Assembly (NCBI GenBank): GCA_965247475.1
Contig: OZ252016.1
Span: 1,240,001 to 1,304,000 of the forward strand
DNA: 64,000 bases
Origin: G965247475 sp965247475
Lineage (GTDB): Bacteria; Chloroflexota; UBA11872
Reading direction: 5' to 3'
The position numbers and the translations under genes were made by a program. A model generated the notes under the pieces. It had not been told where the DNA came from, ran no database searches, and saw only the letters and a list, made by a program, of their open reading frames with translations. Positions 49,976 through 59,070 of this stretch are shown here, piece after piece. Position 1 is the first letter of the stretch. Each line of letters begins with the position of its first letter.

Positions 49976-51139
49976 ATGCACACCGACCCTTTCGATCTGC
50001 TGATCCGGACCGGGCGAATCGTCTCACCGGCCGAGGGACTGGATAGTCCGGGCTGGGTGGCCATTCGCGGCGATCGCATCGCAAAGGTCACGGTCGGAGA
50101 TCGCGCCGCCGCGATCCCGAACGCTCGACGGACACTGGAGTTCGCGGATGGACTGCTCCTTCCCGGGCTCGTGGACATGCACGCGCACCCAGCTCTCGAA
50201 GGGTCGCGGTTCGGGATCGATCCTGACCTCCACATGCTCCCGCGAGGGACGACGACTGTGCTCTCGCAAGGCGACGCCGGAGCCGGCAACTGGCCGACGT
50301 ACCGCGAGCACACGATCGAGCGCGCGCGGTCACGGGTGCGGCTTGCCATCAACCTGGCCGCGCAGGGCGAATCGTGGCCCGACCGCGGCTCGCTGTCCGA
50401 CTTGGGCGCCGCGGATGTCCATGCGTGCGTGGCTGCAGTCGAATCGGGCAGCGACCTGATCTGGGGCATCGCGGTCAACGTCGGTCCCGGCGGCAGCGGC
50501 GACACCGACCCACGCGAGCTGCTGCGACGCGCTCTGCTGGCCGCCGAACGGACGGGGCGACCGCTGCTCTATGGCCCGCGGCGGCGGCCAGATTGGAGCT
50601 GGGACCAGCAGCTCGAGTTGCTGCGAGCGGGCGACATGGTGACGTATTGCTTCAGCGGCATTGGCGAGACGATCCTCGACGACGGCCGGGTGCGGTCGTC
50701 AGTTCGGGGAGCGCAGGCGCGCGGCGTGCTGTTCGATCTGGGGCATGGCGCGGCGTCGTTCGATTTTCGCGTTGCCGAGACTGCGATCGGCGCTGGGTTC
50801 CTGCCGGATTCCATCTCGACGGACACCTACCGGCAACATGTGGGTGTCAGTCCCCCGCACGATCTCCCGCTCACGGCGTCCAAGCTGGTCGCCGCTGGCA
50901 TGGTCGAGGCGGACGTATGGCCGCGTGTGACGTCGCGTCCCGCGGCCTACCTCGGTCTGGCCGACGAAATCGGACGTCTCGCGCCCGGCGCCTGTGCGGA
51001 TTTGGTAGTGCTCGAGTGGCGTCCACCCCCGGCGTGGCTCGAGGACACTGCCGGCAACTGGCGCCCGGGTGGTTGGTGGGCGCCGGTGGCAACCGTGCGT
51101 GCGGGCGGGCTCGTGCCGCCGTCACCCGCGCGCGAATAG
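49976..51139 (+). CDS. Amidohydrolase family protein, dihydroorotase-like
   Basis: This 387-residue metal-dependent hydrolase barrel has GLLLPGLVDMHAHPALEGS (HxH metal pair), LPRGTTTVLSQGDAGAGN, VLFDLGHGAASFDFRVAE (third metal His) and PDSISTDTY (catalytic Asp). It also has LGLADEIGRLAPGACADLVVLE near the C-terminus. The family's THCFN metal His appears as VTYCFSG, a Tyr instead. ATG 49976 is the first good start after tRNA-Ser(CGA). The substrate is unknown. Confidence 0.78.
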   Translation: MHTDPFDLLIRTGRIVSPAEGLDSPGWVAIRGDRIAKVTVGDRAAAIPNARRTLEFADGLLLPGLVDMHAHPALEGSRFGIDPDLHMLPRGTTTVLSQGDAGAGNWPTYREHTIERARSRVRLAINLAAQGESWPDRGSLSDLGAADVHACVAAVESGSDLIWGIAVNVGPGGSGDTDPRELLRRALLAAERTGRPLLYGPRRRPDWSWDQQLELLRAGDMVTYCFSGIGETILDDGRVRSSVRGAQARGVLFDLGHGAASFDFRVAETAIGAGFLPDSISTDTYRQHVGVSPPHDLPLTASKLVAAGMVEADVWPRVTSRPAAYLGLADEIGRLAPGACADLVVLEWRPPPAWLEDTAGNWRPGGWWAPVATVRAGGLVPPSPARE

Positions 51140-51201
51140 CTCGCCTGGTGCGGCGAATGGCCGCGACCGATCCGGCTTGGCGGACTGATACGCTCGCCGA
51201 C

Positions 51202-51286
51202 GGAGAGGTCGCCTAGTGGCTTATGGCGCACGCCTGGAAAGCGTGTACGGGGCAACCCGTCGTGGGTTCGAATCCCACCCTCTCCG
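51202..51286 (+). tRNA. tRNA-Ser(GGA)
   Basis: An 85-nt cloverleaf: acceptor GGAGAGG/CCTCTCC, anticodon loop CTGGAAA (anticodon GGA) between CACGC/GCGTG, T arm GTGGG-TTCGAAT-CCCAC. A long variable arm (TACGGGGCAACCCGTC) confirms serine. It is the second tRNA-Ser within 1.3 kb. Confidence 0.93.
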
Positions 51287-51302
51287 CCGAAGCCGCGGCG
51301 CG

Positions 51303-52535
51303 CTAGGACCACTCCATCGGCATCGATTGGATGTTGTGAAACGTGTTGCTCTCGGCCCACTCGATCTCGCCCGCACCGAGGCGGATATCTGGTAGCCGTC
51401 GCAGGATCGTGGCAAACGCGATCTCGGCCTCGCGCCGGGCCAGCGGCGCGCCAATGCAATAGTGCACGCCGGAGCCGAACGCGAGCTGGTCGGGTTGCTC
51501 GCGCCTGACGTCGAACCGGTCCGGCTCCGGAAACCACTCGGGATCCCGGCAGGCGGCGCCGAAGATCAGCGAGACGGTCTGGCCCTTCCGGATCTGCTGG
51601 CCGCGGATCTCCGTGTCTTGCGTGGCCAGCCGCCACCCGCGCTGGAACGGGGTGTCGTAGCGCAGCAACTCGTCGATCGCGGCCGGAATCTGACCGGGAT
51701 CATCCTTCAGCAGCTGCAGCTGGTCCGGGTGACGCTGGAGCGCGAGCATCCCGTTGCCGATCAGGCCGGTGGTCGTTTCATGTCCGGCCGTGAGCACGGT
51801 CACGCAGGTCGAGAGCAGCTCGGTCTCATTCAGGACGCGATCGTGCTCTTCGGCCATCACCAGACCGGTCAAGAGATCCTCTTGCGGCTCGCGGCGCCGC
51901 TCGGCGGCCAGCTCGCGTAGCCAGGCCTTCGTCTCGCGGATGGCCCGCGCGCCTCGCTCGATCAGATCGACATCCGGTCGACCGGACGTGTGGATTCCGA
52001 CGATCTCGTCCGACCACTGCTTGAACTGGTTCCGATCGTCCGGCGGAACCCCGAGCATCTCGGCGATCACGATCGCCGGCAGCGGGTACGCGAAGTCCCG
52101 GATCAGGTCCATGCGGCCGGCGTCTTGCACGGCGTCCAGCAGGCCATCCACGATCGCCTGCACCCGCGGGCGCATCCCGTCGACGATGCGCGGCGTGAAC
52201 GCCTTGTTCACCAGGGCCCGCACGCGCGTGTGCTCGGGAGGGTCGGTGTTGGGCATGCCAACCGAGAAGTTCTCGTAGATGGGTTGCGCCATCTCGCGCA
52301 TCGGAGCCGGCAGTTGATCCAGGAAGCGATGGATCCGTTCCGTGTTCGTGAACCGCCGGAAGTCGCGAAGCGTTGCTCGCACGTCGTCGTAGCGTGTGAG
52401 CATCCAGTACCCCATGGCCTCGCTCCAGAACACCGGCGCTCGGGACCGGAGCTCGTGATAGACGGGGTACGGATCGGCCATGAACCCCGGCACCAGCTGC
52501 CACCGGTCAAGCGCCTCGAGCGTGTCCGTGCTCAT
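51303..52535 (-). CDS. Cytochrome P450
   Basis: This 410-residue soluble bacterial-type P450 has the I-helix TAGHETTTGLIGNG, AIDELLRYDTPFQ (ExxR), the meander region FPEPDRFDVRRE and heme-ligand Cys in LAFGSGVHYCIGAPLARRE. It hydroxylates an unknown substrate with electrons from a ferredoxin system, absent here. It ends 17 bp from tRNA-Ser(GGA) and converges with it. Confidence 0.92.
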   Translation of the reverse strand: MSTDTLEALDRWQLVPGFMADPYPVYHELRSRAPVFWSEAMGYWMLTRYDDVRATLRDFRRFTNTERIHRFLDQLPAPMREMAQPIYENFSVGMPNTDPPEHTRVRALVNKAFTPRIVDGMRPRVQAIVDGLLDAVQDAGRMDLIRDFAYPLPAIVIAEMLGVPPDDRNQFKQWSDEIVGIHTSGRPDVDLIERGARAIRETKAWLRELAAERRREPQEDLLTGLVMAEEHDRVLNETELLSTCVTVLTAGHETTTGLIGNGMLALQRHPDQLQLLKDDPGQIPAAIDELLRYDTPFQRGWRLATQDTEIRGQQIRKGQTVSLIFGAACRDPEWFPEPDRFDVRREQPDQLAFGSGVHYCIGAPLARREAEIAFATILRRLPDIRLGAGEIEWAESNTFHNIQSMPMEWS

Positions 52536-52656
52536 GGGAATTAGGAAAGCCTACCCGAGGACGGGACATGCCCCGGCCACGGCATCGCAAATGCGCACTC
52601 CGATCGACAGCGCCTGCAACCCAGCTGCCTGGTCAACGCACCGCGCACAGTCCCGC

Positions 52657-53430
52657 TCAGGCCCGCCTGACCCTTACGTCGACGTCCAGTCGGGATTCTC
52701 CGCCCCCGACAAAGACGCCGCGGACCGGGGCCACGTCCTGATAGTCGCGACCAACCGCCACCCGCACGTGCCGCTCGCCGACAACGCACCGGTTGGTGGG
52801 ATCTAGGCCGATCCAGCCAAGCTCGGGCAGACGACATTCCAACCCAGGCGTGGGTGGCCGTTTGCGGCGTCACCTGGACGTCTTGGCCGTCCATGTACAG
52901 GTAGCCCGAGACGTATCGCGCCGGGACGCCCCAGGACCGGGCTATGGCGATCATCACGTGGGCATAGTCCTGGCACACCCCCTGTCTGGATTCCAGGATG
53001 TGCTCTATGGCAGAGATCACCGATGTGCTGCCCGGAAGGTACTGGAAGCTACCGTGGAGGGTGTCTGAAAGCCGCAGCAACGTCTACAGCGGATCGTCTC
53101 CCGGCTCGATGCCCGACTCAGCCACGAACGCCGTGAGGGCGGGGGACGGTCGAGCGAAGACGCTGGGGTGCGTGAAGTCCCAATAGGTGAATGATTCCCG
53201 CCATGAGCGAATCTCCTCCCACGCGGCTGCGCCCAGGGAATCGGGCACCGCGTCGGCTCGCCGCAGTTCCACCGTCGAGCGGGAAGTGATCTCCAGCGCT
53301 TCGTGCTGCTGGTGGATGCTCAAGACCTGCTTCGTGTTGCCGAAAGCGTCAGTCTCGCTGTTGAGTGCGCCTTGCGGGTCCGTCGCCACCTCGAAGCTCA
53401 GCAGCCGTTGCTCCTCGTCGTCGCAGGGCG
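52657..53430 (-). pseudogene. Transglutaminase-like protease gene, decayed
   Basis: The N-terminal part (about 53430 down) matches the bacterial transglutaminase N-terminal domain: DEEQRLLSFEVATDPQ, DAFGNTKQVLSIHQQHEALEITSRSTVEL. A TAG stop interrupts it at 53084-53086 (expected LQTLLRLSDT). The catalytic region follows: RQGVCQDYAHVMIAIARSWGVPARYVSGYLYMDG, THAWV. A one-base insertion near 52838 then shifts the frame before the expected ECRLPELGWIGLDPTNRCVVGERHV; it ends at 52657. It is non-functional unless the reads are wrong. Confidence 0.85.
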
Positions 53431-54815
53431 ACGCGGGAAAACGCTCCCGGTACCATGCGAGTCTCCCGACCGTGGAGTACAAAGGGCCGTAGATCCACGT
53501 GCCGCGGTTCGAAGTTACCGTCGACAAGGCAGGGCGCCCGGGAGAGGGCCTGAACCGGCTGCGAGACGAAGCTGGCCCGATCGGCGCGCAACTCGAACGC
53601 GTACTCCTCCAGCTCCTTCAGCGTCGCGTCGGGGCCTATCAGCATTCCGTAGCCTCCGGATTCGCCCACCCGCTTCACCACCAGGTTCACGAGATTGTCC
53701 AGCGTGTACTCAAGATCCTTGGGTCGGCGGCAGAGGTACGTCTCCACATTGGCCAGGATCGCCTCCTCCCCTAGGTAGTAGCGAAATCATATCGGGCACG
53801 TAGGCGTATACGCTCTTGTCGTCCGCAACGCCTGTGCCCGGCACGTTCACGAGGGTCACGTTCCCCAGCCTGTAAGCGTGCATAAGCCCGGGTACGCCCA
53901 GCAGGGAGTCTGGACGGAAGACCAGCGCGTCGAGGAAGTCGTCGTCCACGCGACGATAGATCACGTCCACACGGCGCAGTCCCATGGTCGTGCGCATATA
54001 GACGAAACCGTCGTTCACCAGCAGGTCCTGCCCCTCCACCAGCTCCGCACCAAGCTCTCTGGCCAGAAACATGTGCTGATAAAAGGCGGAGTTGTAAACC
54101 CCAGGCGTCAGCAGTGCGATGCATGGCTCCGACCGTCCGCTCGGCGCAAGTTCGAGCAGCCTCGCCAGTAGTAGGCGTCCGTAGTGCTCCACATCCTGCA
54201 CGCGCGAGCTCCTGTACAGACGCCGCAGGCTGGCCTTCACCGCCTTCCGGTTTGCGATCATGTAGGATACGCTGGACGGAACACGCAGGTTGTCTTCAAG
54301 CACACGAAAACCGTCGTTGGTCCGGATCAGATCAATGCCGCCGATGGCAATCCAGTTTCCGTAGGGTGCGGAAAAGCCTCGCATCTCCATGCGATACTGC
54401 GGTCAGCCGCGTACGACATCTACCTGAATCACCCCATCTCCGATAATACGGGCGTTCCCATAAACATCTTTCAGAAAGAGGTTTAGCGCCTTGATTCGCT
54501 GGGTTAGCCCCATCTCCAAATATCGCCACTCAGTCTCCGAAAGCACCCGCGGCAGGCACAATCTACGGGTATAATTCGTTCCTCGGCCTCCTCGTCCCCA
54601 TAGACCGTGAAGGAGATGCCCTCGGTGGATAAGGACCGGCTTACCCGTTCCTGGATACTGTCCAGCTCATCAGCCGAGAGCCGACACAGGCCTTCGTGAA
54701 GCCGTCGGCAATGGTCCCTGGGCGTGTCGGTCGGCCGAAACATCTCGTCATATATGGACGGGTCGAGATTGTAAGTTTCGAAATTAATAGCAGCTAAGAT
54801 ACCATGCAAGATCAC
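53415..54815 (-). pseudogene. Circularly permuted ATP-grasp protein gene, decayed and 3'-truncated
   Basis: Begins at GTG 54815: YDEMF, then LSTEGISFTVYGDEEAEERIIPVD. A frameshift near 54559 is needed for PRVLSETEWRYLEMGLTQR. A TGA stop lies at 54403-54405 before PQYRMEMRGFSAPYG; VLEDNLRVPSSVSYM follows. Another one-base insertion near 53785 lies between YVPDMI and RYYLGEEAILANVETYLCRRP. Similarity stops after VPGAFSRVALRR near 53420, where it runs into the transglutaminase. The usual alpha-E (DUF403) gene between them is deleted. Confidence 0.85.
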
Positions 54816-54989
54816 CTACTCAACATGAAGTAGATTCGGTGTCGAATCCTCACGCTAGACAGTGGCCCATGTGCTACGCCGGTCCATGACTGGTCCGGTT
54901 GACGGCGGTGCGCCGCCACCGACGATCGACGCTGATCCAAGCGCCGAGGCCAACTGATGACCGTGTCGCTCATCAAGGAGGCCTGACAT

Positions 54990-55328
54990 ATGGAGATCAG
55001 AACTGATCGGGACGAGGGCGTATTGGTCGCAAGGATCGATGGCCGTGTTGACAGTGTCAATGCCCGCGAATTCCAAGACGCTTTCCATGCCGTGATTGAC
55101 GAGTGCGATCGCGCCGTGGTACTCGATCTGGGACGACTGACGCATATCAGCAGCGCGGGTCTTCGTGTCATTCTGCTGGTTGCCACGGCGCTAAGAGAGC
55201 AGAACGGGAAGCTGACCGTCTGTTCGCTCTCGGGCGCCGTGCGCGAGGTGTTCAAGATCAGCGGGTTCGATAAGATCATCCCGATTCACGGTACCGAGTC
55301 CGAGGCCATCGCTGCACTAACAGGCTGA
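54990..55328 (+). CDS. STAS-domain anti-sigma factor antagonist
   Basis: This 112-residue single STAS domain resembles SpoIIAA/RsbV: MEIRTDRDEGVLVARIDGRVDS, then VVLDLGRLTHISSAGLRVILLV, with the regulatory Ser in ISSAG. It should bind an anti-sigma kinase and release a sigma factor or other partner when unphosphorylated. It has a strong AAGGAGG ribosome-binding site. No kinase or sigma gene is adjacent. Its stop overlaps the start of a 48-residue ORF. Confidence 0.85.
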   Translation: MEIRTDRDEGVLVARIDGRVDSVNAREFQDAFHAVIDECDRAVVLDLGRLTHISSAGLRVILLVATALREQNGKLTVCSLSGAVREVFKISGFDKIIPIHGTESEAIAALTG

Positions 55329-55474
55329 TGGGTCCGATAGTTCGTACGAATCGAGAAGCAGGGCTGGAGTATCTTGGCAGCCATTCACGAATCACCGTAG
55401 GGTTTGTGACCTGCTCCGGAGGCGATCGTGCCCGCCTCGGCATTGCCTACGGCCTCGTGAGCGACAGCCGCTGA
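55328..55474 (+). CDS. Small ORF coupled to the STAS gene
   Basis: A 48-residue ORF begins at the ATG sharing a base with the STAS stop and ends at TGA 55472-55474 (starts MGPIVRTNREAGLEYLGSHS). I recognise no family. The coupled start suggests a real or formerly longer downstream partner, such as a kinase remnant, but it may be chance. Confidence 0.3.
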   Translation: MGPIVRTNREAGLEYLGSHSRITVGFVTCSGGDRARLGIAYGLVSDSR

Positions 55475-55567
55475 GGTGGGCGCGATCATCGCGGCGCCGA
55501 CGTAGGCTCCCGAATAGGGCCTCGGTTCGGATCGACCACGCGATCGCCACCTAGAAAGGCAAGGCGC

Positions 55568-56554
55568 ATGCGACTGGGACTGTCACGGGCCTCGTATCGC
55601 TGGTTCGTCCCCCCGGACCGTCGATATGACTTTCACGAGTATGGACTGGGCCCGCAGTATGGATTCCGCGGCATGGCGTATCCGTATGGCACGACCGCGG
55701 AACCGCCGGGCGACGATCTGCTCGGCTGGTACATCGACCGCTGCCATGAATGGGGCCTGGACTCGCTGAATGTGCACCTGCTCGAGGACGGCGATGCCAC
55801 CGCCCAGGGGAAACGACTGGCCGACGCCGGCATCGAGTGGATCGGTGGTCTGGACGGCGCGTGGGCGCTTGACGCCGATGAGTGGCCGGCAATGCGCGAC
55901 CAGGTGCTGCAACGGCTGGAGGAGTTCGGCGACGGCGGCGTGAGGATCGTGTCGCTGGTCAACTCCGACCCGCCGGGACCGCCCGGCCAGCCCGTGCCCA
56001 ACGGCGGCCTCCGCTTCGGCCACTTCAGCCGCGAGGTGCCCATGCCGGAGCAGATCGACCGGATGGTCCGCAATCTCCCCGACATCGTCCGGCCCGCAGA
56101 GACGTACGGCATCGCGCTCTGCTTCGAGAACCACATGGACTACCGGATCAGCGAGATCGTCCAGGTGGTCGAAGCGGTCGATTCACCGTCGCTCAGGATC
56201 AACTACGACTTCGTGAACTCGTACTCGGTCATCGAGGACCAGGTGGATGCGGCGCACCTGGCCGCGCCGTACACGGTGATGACGCACCTGAAGGACATGC
56301 GGGTGCAGTCCATCACCACCACCGGCGAGCCGCAGTTCTTCAACGCGCCGGTCGGCTATGGCAGCGTGGAGATCGCGGAGATCCTCGGCATCCTGCAGCG
56401 CGGCGCGCCCGATCCCGACAACATCGCGCACTGCATCGAGACCCCGACCCTGCCCCAGTACGATCCGCAGTTGTGGATGAAGCTCACCATCGACTGGCTG
56501 ACCGAGAACGCGAGCGAATACTTCCCGTCGCTGGCGGCCGGAGCGACCGCGTGA
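55568..56554 (+). CDS. Sugar phosphate isomerase/epimerase-like TIM barrel
   Basis: This 328-residue xylose-isomerase-like protein has Glu in IALCFENHMDY, Asp in RINYDFVNSYS, His in VMTHLKDMRVQ and Glu in HCIETPTLP as likely metal ligands. ATG 55568 is used. It may act in degradation of an exotic sugar. It converges with a related isomerase-fold gene 148 bp away. Confidence 0.75.
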   Translation: MRLGLSRASYRWFVPPDRRYDFHEYGLGPQYGFRGMAYPYGTTAEPPGDDLLGWYIDRCHEWGLDSLNVHLLEDGDATAQGKRLADAGIEWIGGLDGAWALDADEWPAMRDQVLQRLEEFGDGGVRIVSLVNSDPPGPPGQPVPNGGLRFGHFSREVPMPEQIDRMVRNLPDIVRPAETYGIALCFENHMDYRISEIVQVVEAVDSPSLRINYDFVNSYSVIEDQVDAAHLAAPYTVMTHLKDMRVQSITTTGEPQFFNAPVGYGSVEIAEILGILQRGAPDPDNIAHCIETPTLPQYDPQLWMKLTIDWLTENASEYFPSLAAGATA

Positions 56555-56702
56555 CCCGAGGTCGTACCCTCGCGGACTGACCGCGGCGTTCACTCGGGAG
56601 CGCGTACGGGTTCGGCGGACAGTAGGTCCGACCCAGCATCGCGAGGCCGTTGCGCGGCGCTTCTATGCCCGCTTCACACGATCGGAGTGCGGGCGGCGAC
56701 GC

Positions 56703-57638
56703 TCAGGTCTGGTTGGCGCGGATGTACTCCAGTATGGACCTCACGTACTCGACGTTGCGCTCCATCGCCCACTGGAAGTCCCAGGCCTCGAAGTTGCCCT
56801 CGAACGTTAGCCAGCCGTCGTAGCCGGCGTCCACGAGCGCGGACAGGCAGTAGCGCCAATCCACGCTGCCTTGCGCAAGCAGGGTGCCGCGGAGAAAGAT
56901 CGATCGATTCAGGTCGGGAATGAAGAGCCGCGTGGGACTCTTCATGTGCACGTAGTTCGCGAGCGGCGCCAGCTTGACGATCGCTTCCTCCATTGGATCG
57001 TGCGGCGTCGCGTACACCCACACCAGGTTCCCCATGTCAGGGTTCGCGCCCACGTTCGGCCGGTCGATCATGTCGAGCATCCGGATCATGGATTCGGCCG
57101 TGTCGGTGTAGGTCTGGTGCTGGAGCTCGAGCGTGAGGCTGACCCCGTGTTTCGCCGCCTCGTCCGCCACCTGCGTCAGACCGGAAGCCATCAGCTCGTA
57201 TTCCTCGTCGGACGCCAGCCGGCTGCCGCCAACCGACACCTGTCCGCCGACAACCCAATCCTCCGGGAGCGCGCCCAGTCCGGCGGAGCGCCCGGCCATG
57301 CCCATGTTGAGAATCGATGAGCCGAGCATGCTGGCCACCTCAACCGCGCGCATGGCCAGATCGAGGCGCTCGGAGCGATTCTCCCGGTAGGTGAAGTTGT
57401 AGCCGCCGGGCTTGAGGGCGGCGGTGCCAAGACCGTATTCCGCAAGCTGGTCGCGAAGCTCCTTGATCTCGTCGTCCGGCACTTGATCGTGCTTGACGTG
57501 GGTGTACGAGACCTCCGTGCCCTCGAATCCGGCCGCTTGGGCCCATGCGAAGAGTCGCGGCCGGAGCTCCTGCGGGAGCATCGTGCTGAGGCCGTGGTAG
57601 GGGTACATGCGGCGCGGCCAGCGGAAGGCAAGTTTCAT
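56703..57638 (-). CDS. Sugar phosphate isomerase/epimerase-like TIM barrel
   Basis: This 311-residue member of the same fold as its neighbour differs in detail: LTLELQHQTYTD (Glu), GANPDMGNLVWVY (Asp), YVHMKSPTRLF (His) and WLTFEGNFEAWD (Glu) form the likely metal set. It has a clean ATG start at 57638. It may isomerise or epimerise a ketose; the substrate is unknown. Confidence 0.75.
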   Translation of the reverse strand: MKLAFRWPRRMYPYHGLSTMLPQELRPRLFAWAQAAGFEGTEVSYTHVKHDQVPDDEIKELRDQLAEYGLGTAALKPGGYNFTYRENRSERLDLAMRAVEVASMLGSSILNMGMAGRSAGLGALPEDWVVGGQVSVGGSRLASDEEYELMASGLTQVADEAAKHGVSLTLELQHQTYTDTAESMIRMLDMIDRPNVGANPDMGNLVWVYATPHDPMEEAIVKLAPLANYVHMKSPTRLFIPDLNRSIFLRGTLLAQGSVDWRYCLSALVDAGYDGWLTFEGNFEAWDFQWAMERNVEYVRSILEYIRANQT

Positions 57639-57991
57639 AGGTCGAGGCCCAGGCTACGGCGTGGCAGCGGGAGTATACCGGTCGGATTCCCCAAGCCCGC
57701 GGTCCCGATCCACGTTCTTCGTGTGCTGGTAGACCGTGGGCGGCGCGAGCCGAGGGTCGGATCTCCGACGGGCCGGAGCGCCCGATCCGGATGCGCGGGG
57801 CGGCGATCCGTTGACCGAGGCCTGGCCGTCGGGCGGGCGGGGGAGGCAGCTCAGGCCCAGATGTGGGATCACTCGGCCCCGGGCCGCCCCCCCGAACGGA
57901 AATTCGTTTTGGCGGCGTCTTAGCGTTGCCTAACATTGCGCATTAGCCAATACTAACGGGGCTGTCGCCAGGGGTCCCGGAAAGACGATGC
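57639..57991. other. Divergent intergenic region upstream of the iron transporter
   Basis: This 353-bp divergent region has no supported gene. Its last 75 bp before the iron-transporter start are AT-richer and contain two TTAG-N6-CTAA elements (57920-57956). The remainder is GC-rich with no feature I can name. Confidence 0.5.
57920..57956 (+). promoter_or_regulatory. Two iron-box-like operators (DtxR/IdeR type)
   Basis: Two TTAG-N6-CTAA elements stand 23 bp apart: TTAGCGTTGCCTAA (57920-57933) and TTAGCCAATACTAA (57943-57956). The first extends to TTAGCGTTGCCTAACATTG, sharing the core with the IdeR consensus TTAGGTTAGCCTAACCTAA. They lie 35 bp before the start of a ferric-iron binding protein gene, where an iron-dependent repressor would act. 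Spacing near two helical turns would allow paired dimers. Confidence 0.6.
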
Positions 57992-59068
57992 ATGGTTTCT
58001 CCCAGCCGACGACGCTTTCTGACGGCCCTCGCCGCCGCGACGACTGTCGCGGCGCTCAGCGCCTGCGGTTCGTCCACTGACGAGGCCGACACTTCGGTGG
58101 GCGCATCGACCGAGGATGGATCATCGACCGAAGCGGCGGCGGCCGAGTCGGTCACGCTCTATGTGGGTCGGAGCGAATCGCTCGTCGGGCCGCTCATCGA
58201 GCAGTTCCAAGCGGAGCACGGCACCGAGGTCCGGGTCAAGTACGCGAGCACCCCGGAGCTGGCCGCGACGCTTCTGGAGGAAGGCTCGAACTCGCCCGCG
58301 GATGCGTTCTACGCACAGGACCCGGGTGGCTTGGGCGCCGTCCAGGAAATGCTCGCGGAGCTCCCGACCTCGATCGTCGAGCAGGTGCCCGACTGGGCAC
58401 GATCCCCCAGCAACCGCTGGGTGGGCGTGTCGGGCCGTGCCCGAACCGTCGTGTACAACACCGACGTCCTGAGCGAGAGCGACCTCCCGGATGATCTATT
58501 GGCGTTCACCGACGCTGAATGGAAGGGTCGGATCGGATGGGCGCCAACGAACGCCTCGTTCCAGACGATGGTCACTGCCATGCGGGCGCGCTGGGGCGAC
58601 GACAAGACCCGAGCGTGGCTCGAGGGCATCCAGGCCAACGACGCGGTCGTGTATCCCAAGAACACGCCAATAGTCGCGGCCGTCGGGGCGGGCGAGGTCT
58701 CGGTTGGATTCGTGAACCACTACTATCTGCACCGGTTCCTGGCGGAGGAAGGCGAGGGGTTCGCGGCCCGCAACTACCATCCGCGGGCCGGAGGCCCGGG
58801 GTCGCTGGTGTTGGTGTCGGGCATCGGAATCCTCTCGACCGCCCAGAACCCGGTACCCGCGCAGACCTTCGCCAACTTCCTCTTGTCCCCGAACAGTCAG
58901 CGCCACTTCGCCAGCGAGACGTTCGAGTATCCGCTCACCGAGGGCATACCATCGTCGAGCGGCGTCGTGCCGATCGATGACATCAACCACCCGGCGATCT
59001 CATTGGCCGACCTCGCCGATCTCAAGGGCACTCAGGATCTGCTCCGGGACGTAGGCGTGCTTCCATAG
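57992..59068 (+). CDS. Ferric-iron ABC transporter substrate-binding lipoprotein
   Basis: This 358-residue FbpA-like protein has a twin-Arg-type signal (PSRRRFLTALAAATT) and lipobox (LSAC), so it is a lipid-anchored receptor for ferric iron or a ferric chelate. The blocks SVTLYVGRSESLVGPLIEQF, ADAFYAQDPGGLGAV, VSGRARTVVYN and especially the iron-ligating Tyr pair in VGFVNHYYLHRF fit class III FbpA. The Ser/Glu/Ala linker before it is typical for this phylum. It is followed 2 bp on by the permease. Confidence 0.88.
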   Translation: MVSPSRRRFLTALAAATTVAALSACGSSTDEADTSVGASTEDGSSTEAAAAESVTLYVGRSESLVGPLIEQFQAEHGTEVRVKYASTPELAATLLEEGSNSPADAFYAQDPGGLGAVQEMLAELPTSIVEQVPDWARSPSNRWVGVSGRARTVVYNTDVLSESDLPDDLLAFTDAEWKGRIGWAPTNASFQTMVTAMRARWGDDKTRAWLEGIQANDAVVYPKNTPIVAAVGAGEVSVGFVNHYYLHRFLAEEGEGFAARNYHPRAGGPGSLVLVSGIGILSTAQNPVPAQTFANFLLSPNSQRHFASETFEYPLTEGIPSSSGVVPIDDINHPAISLADLADLKGTQDLLRDVGVLP

Positions 59069-59070
59069 CG

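Noticed and set aside
54403..54405. In-frame TGA in the ATP-grasp gene as a selenocysteine codon, given selA in the window
   Set aside because: The same gene has two frameshifts and a deletion, the position is not a Cys in the family, and I saw no SECIS-like hairpin directly after it.
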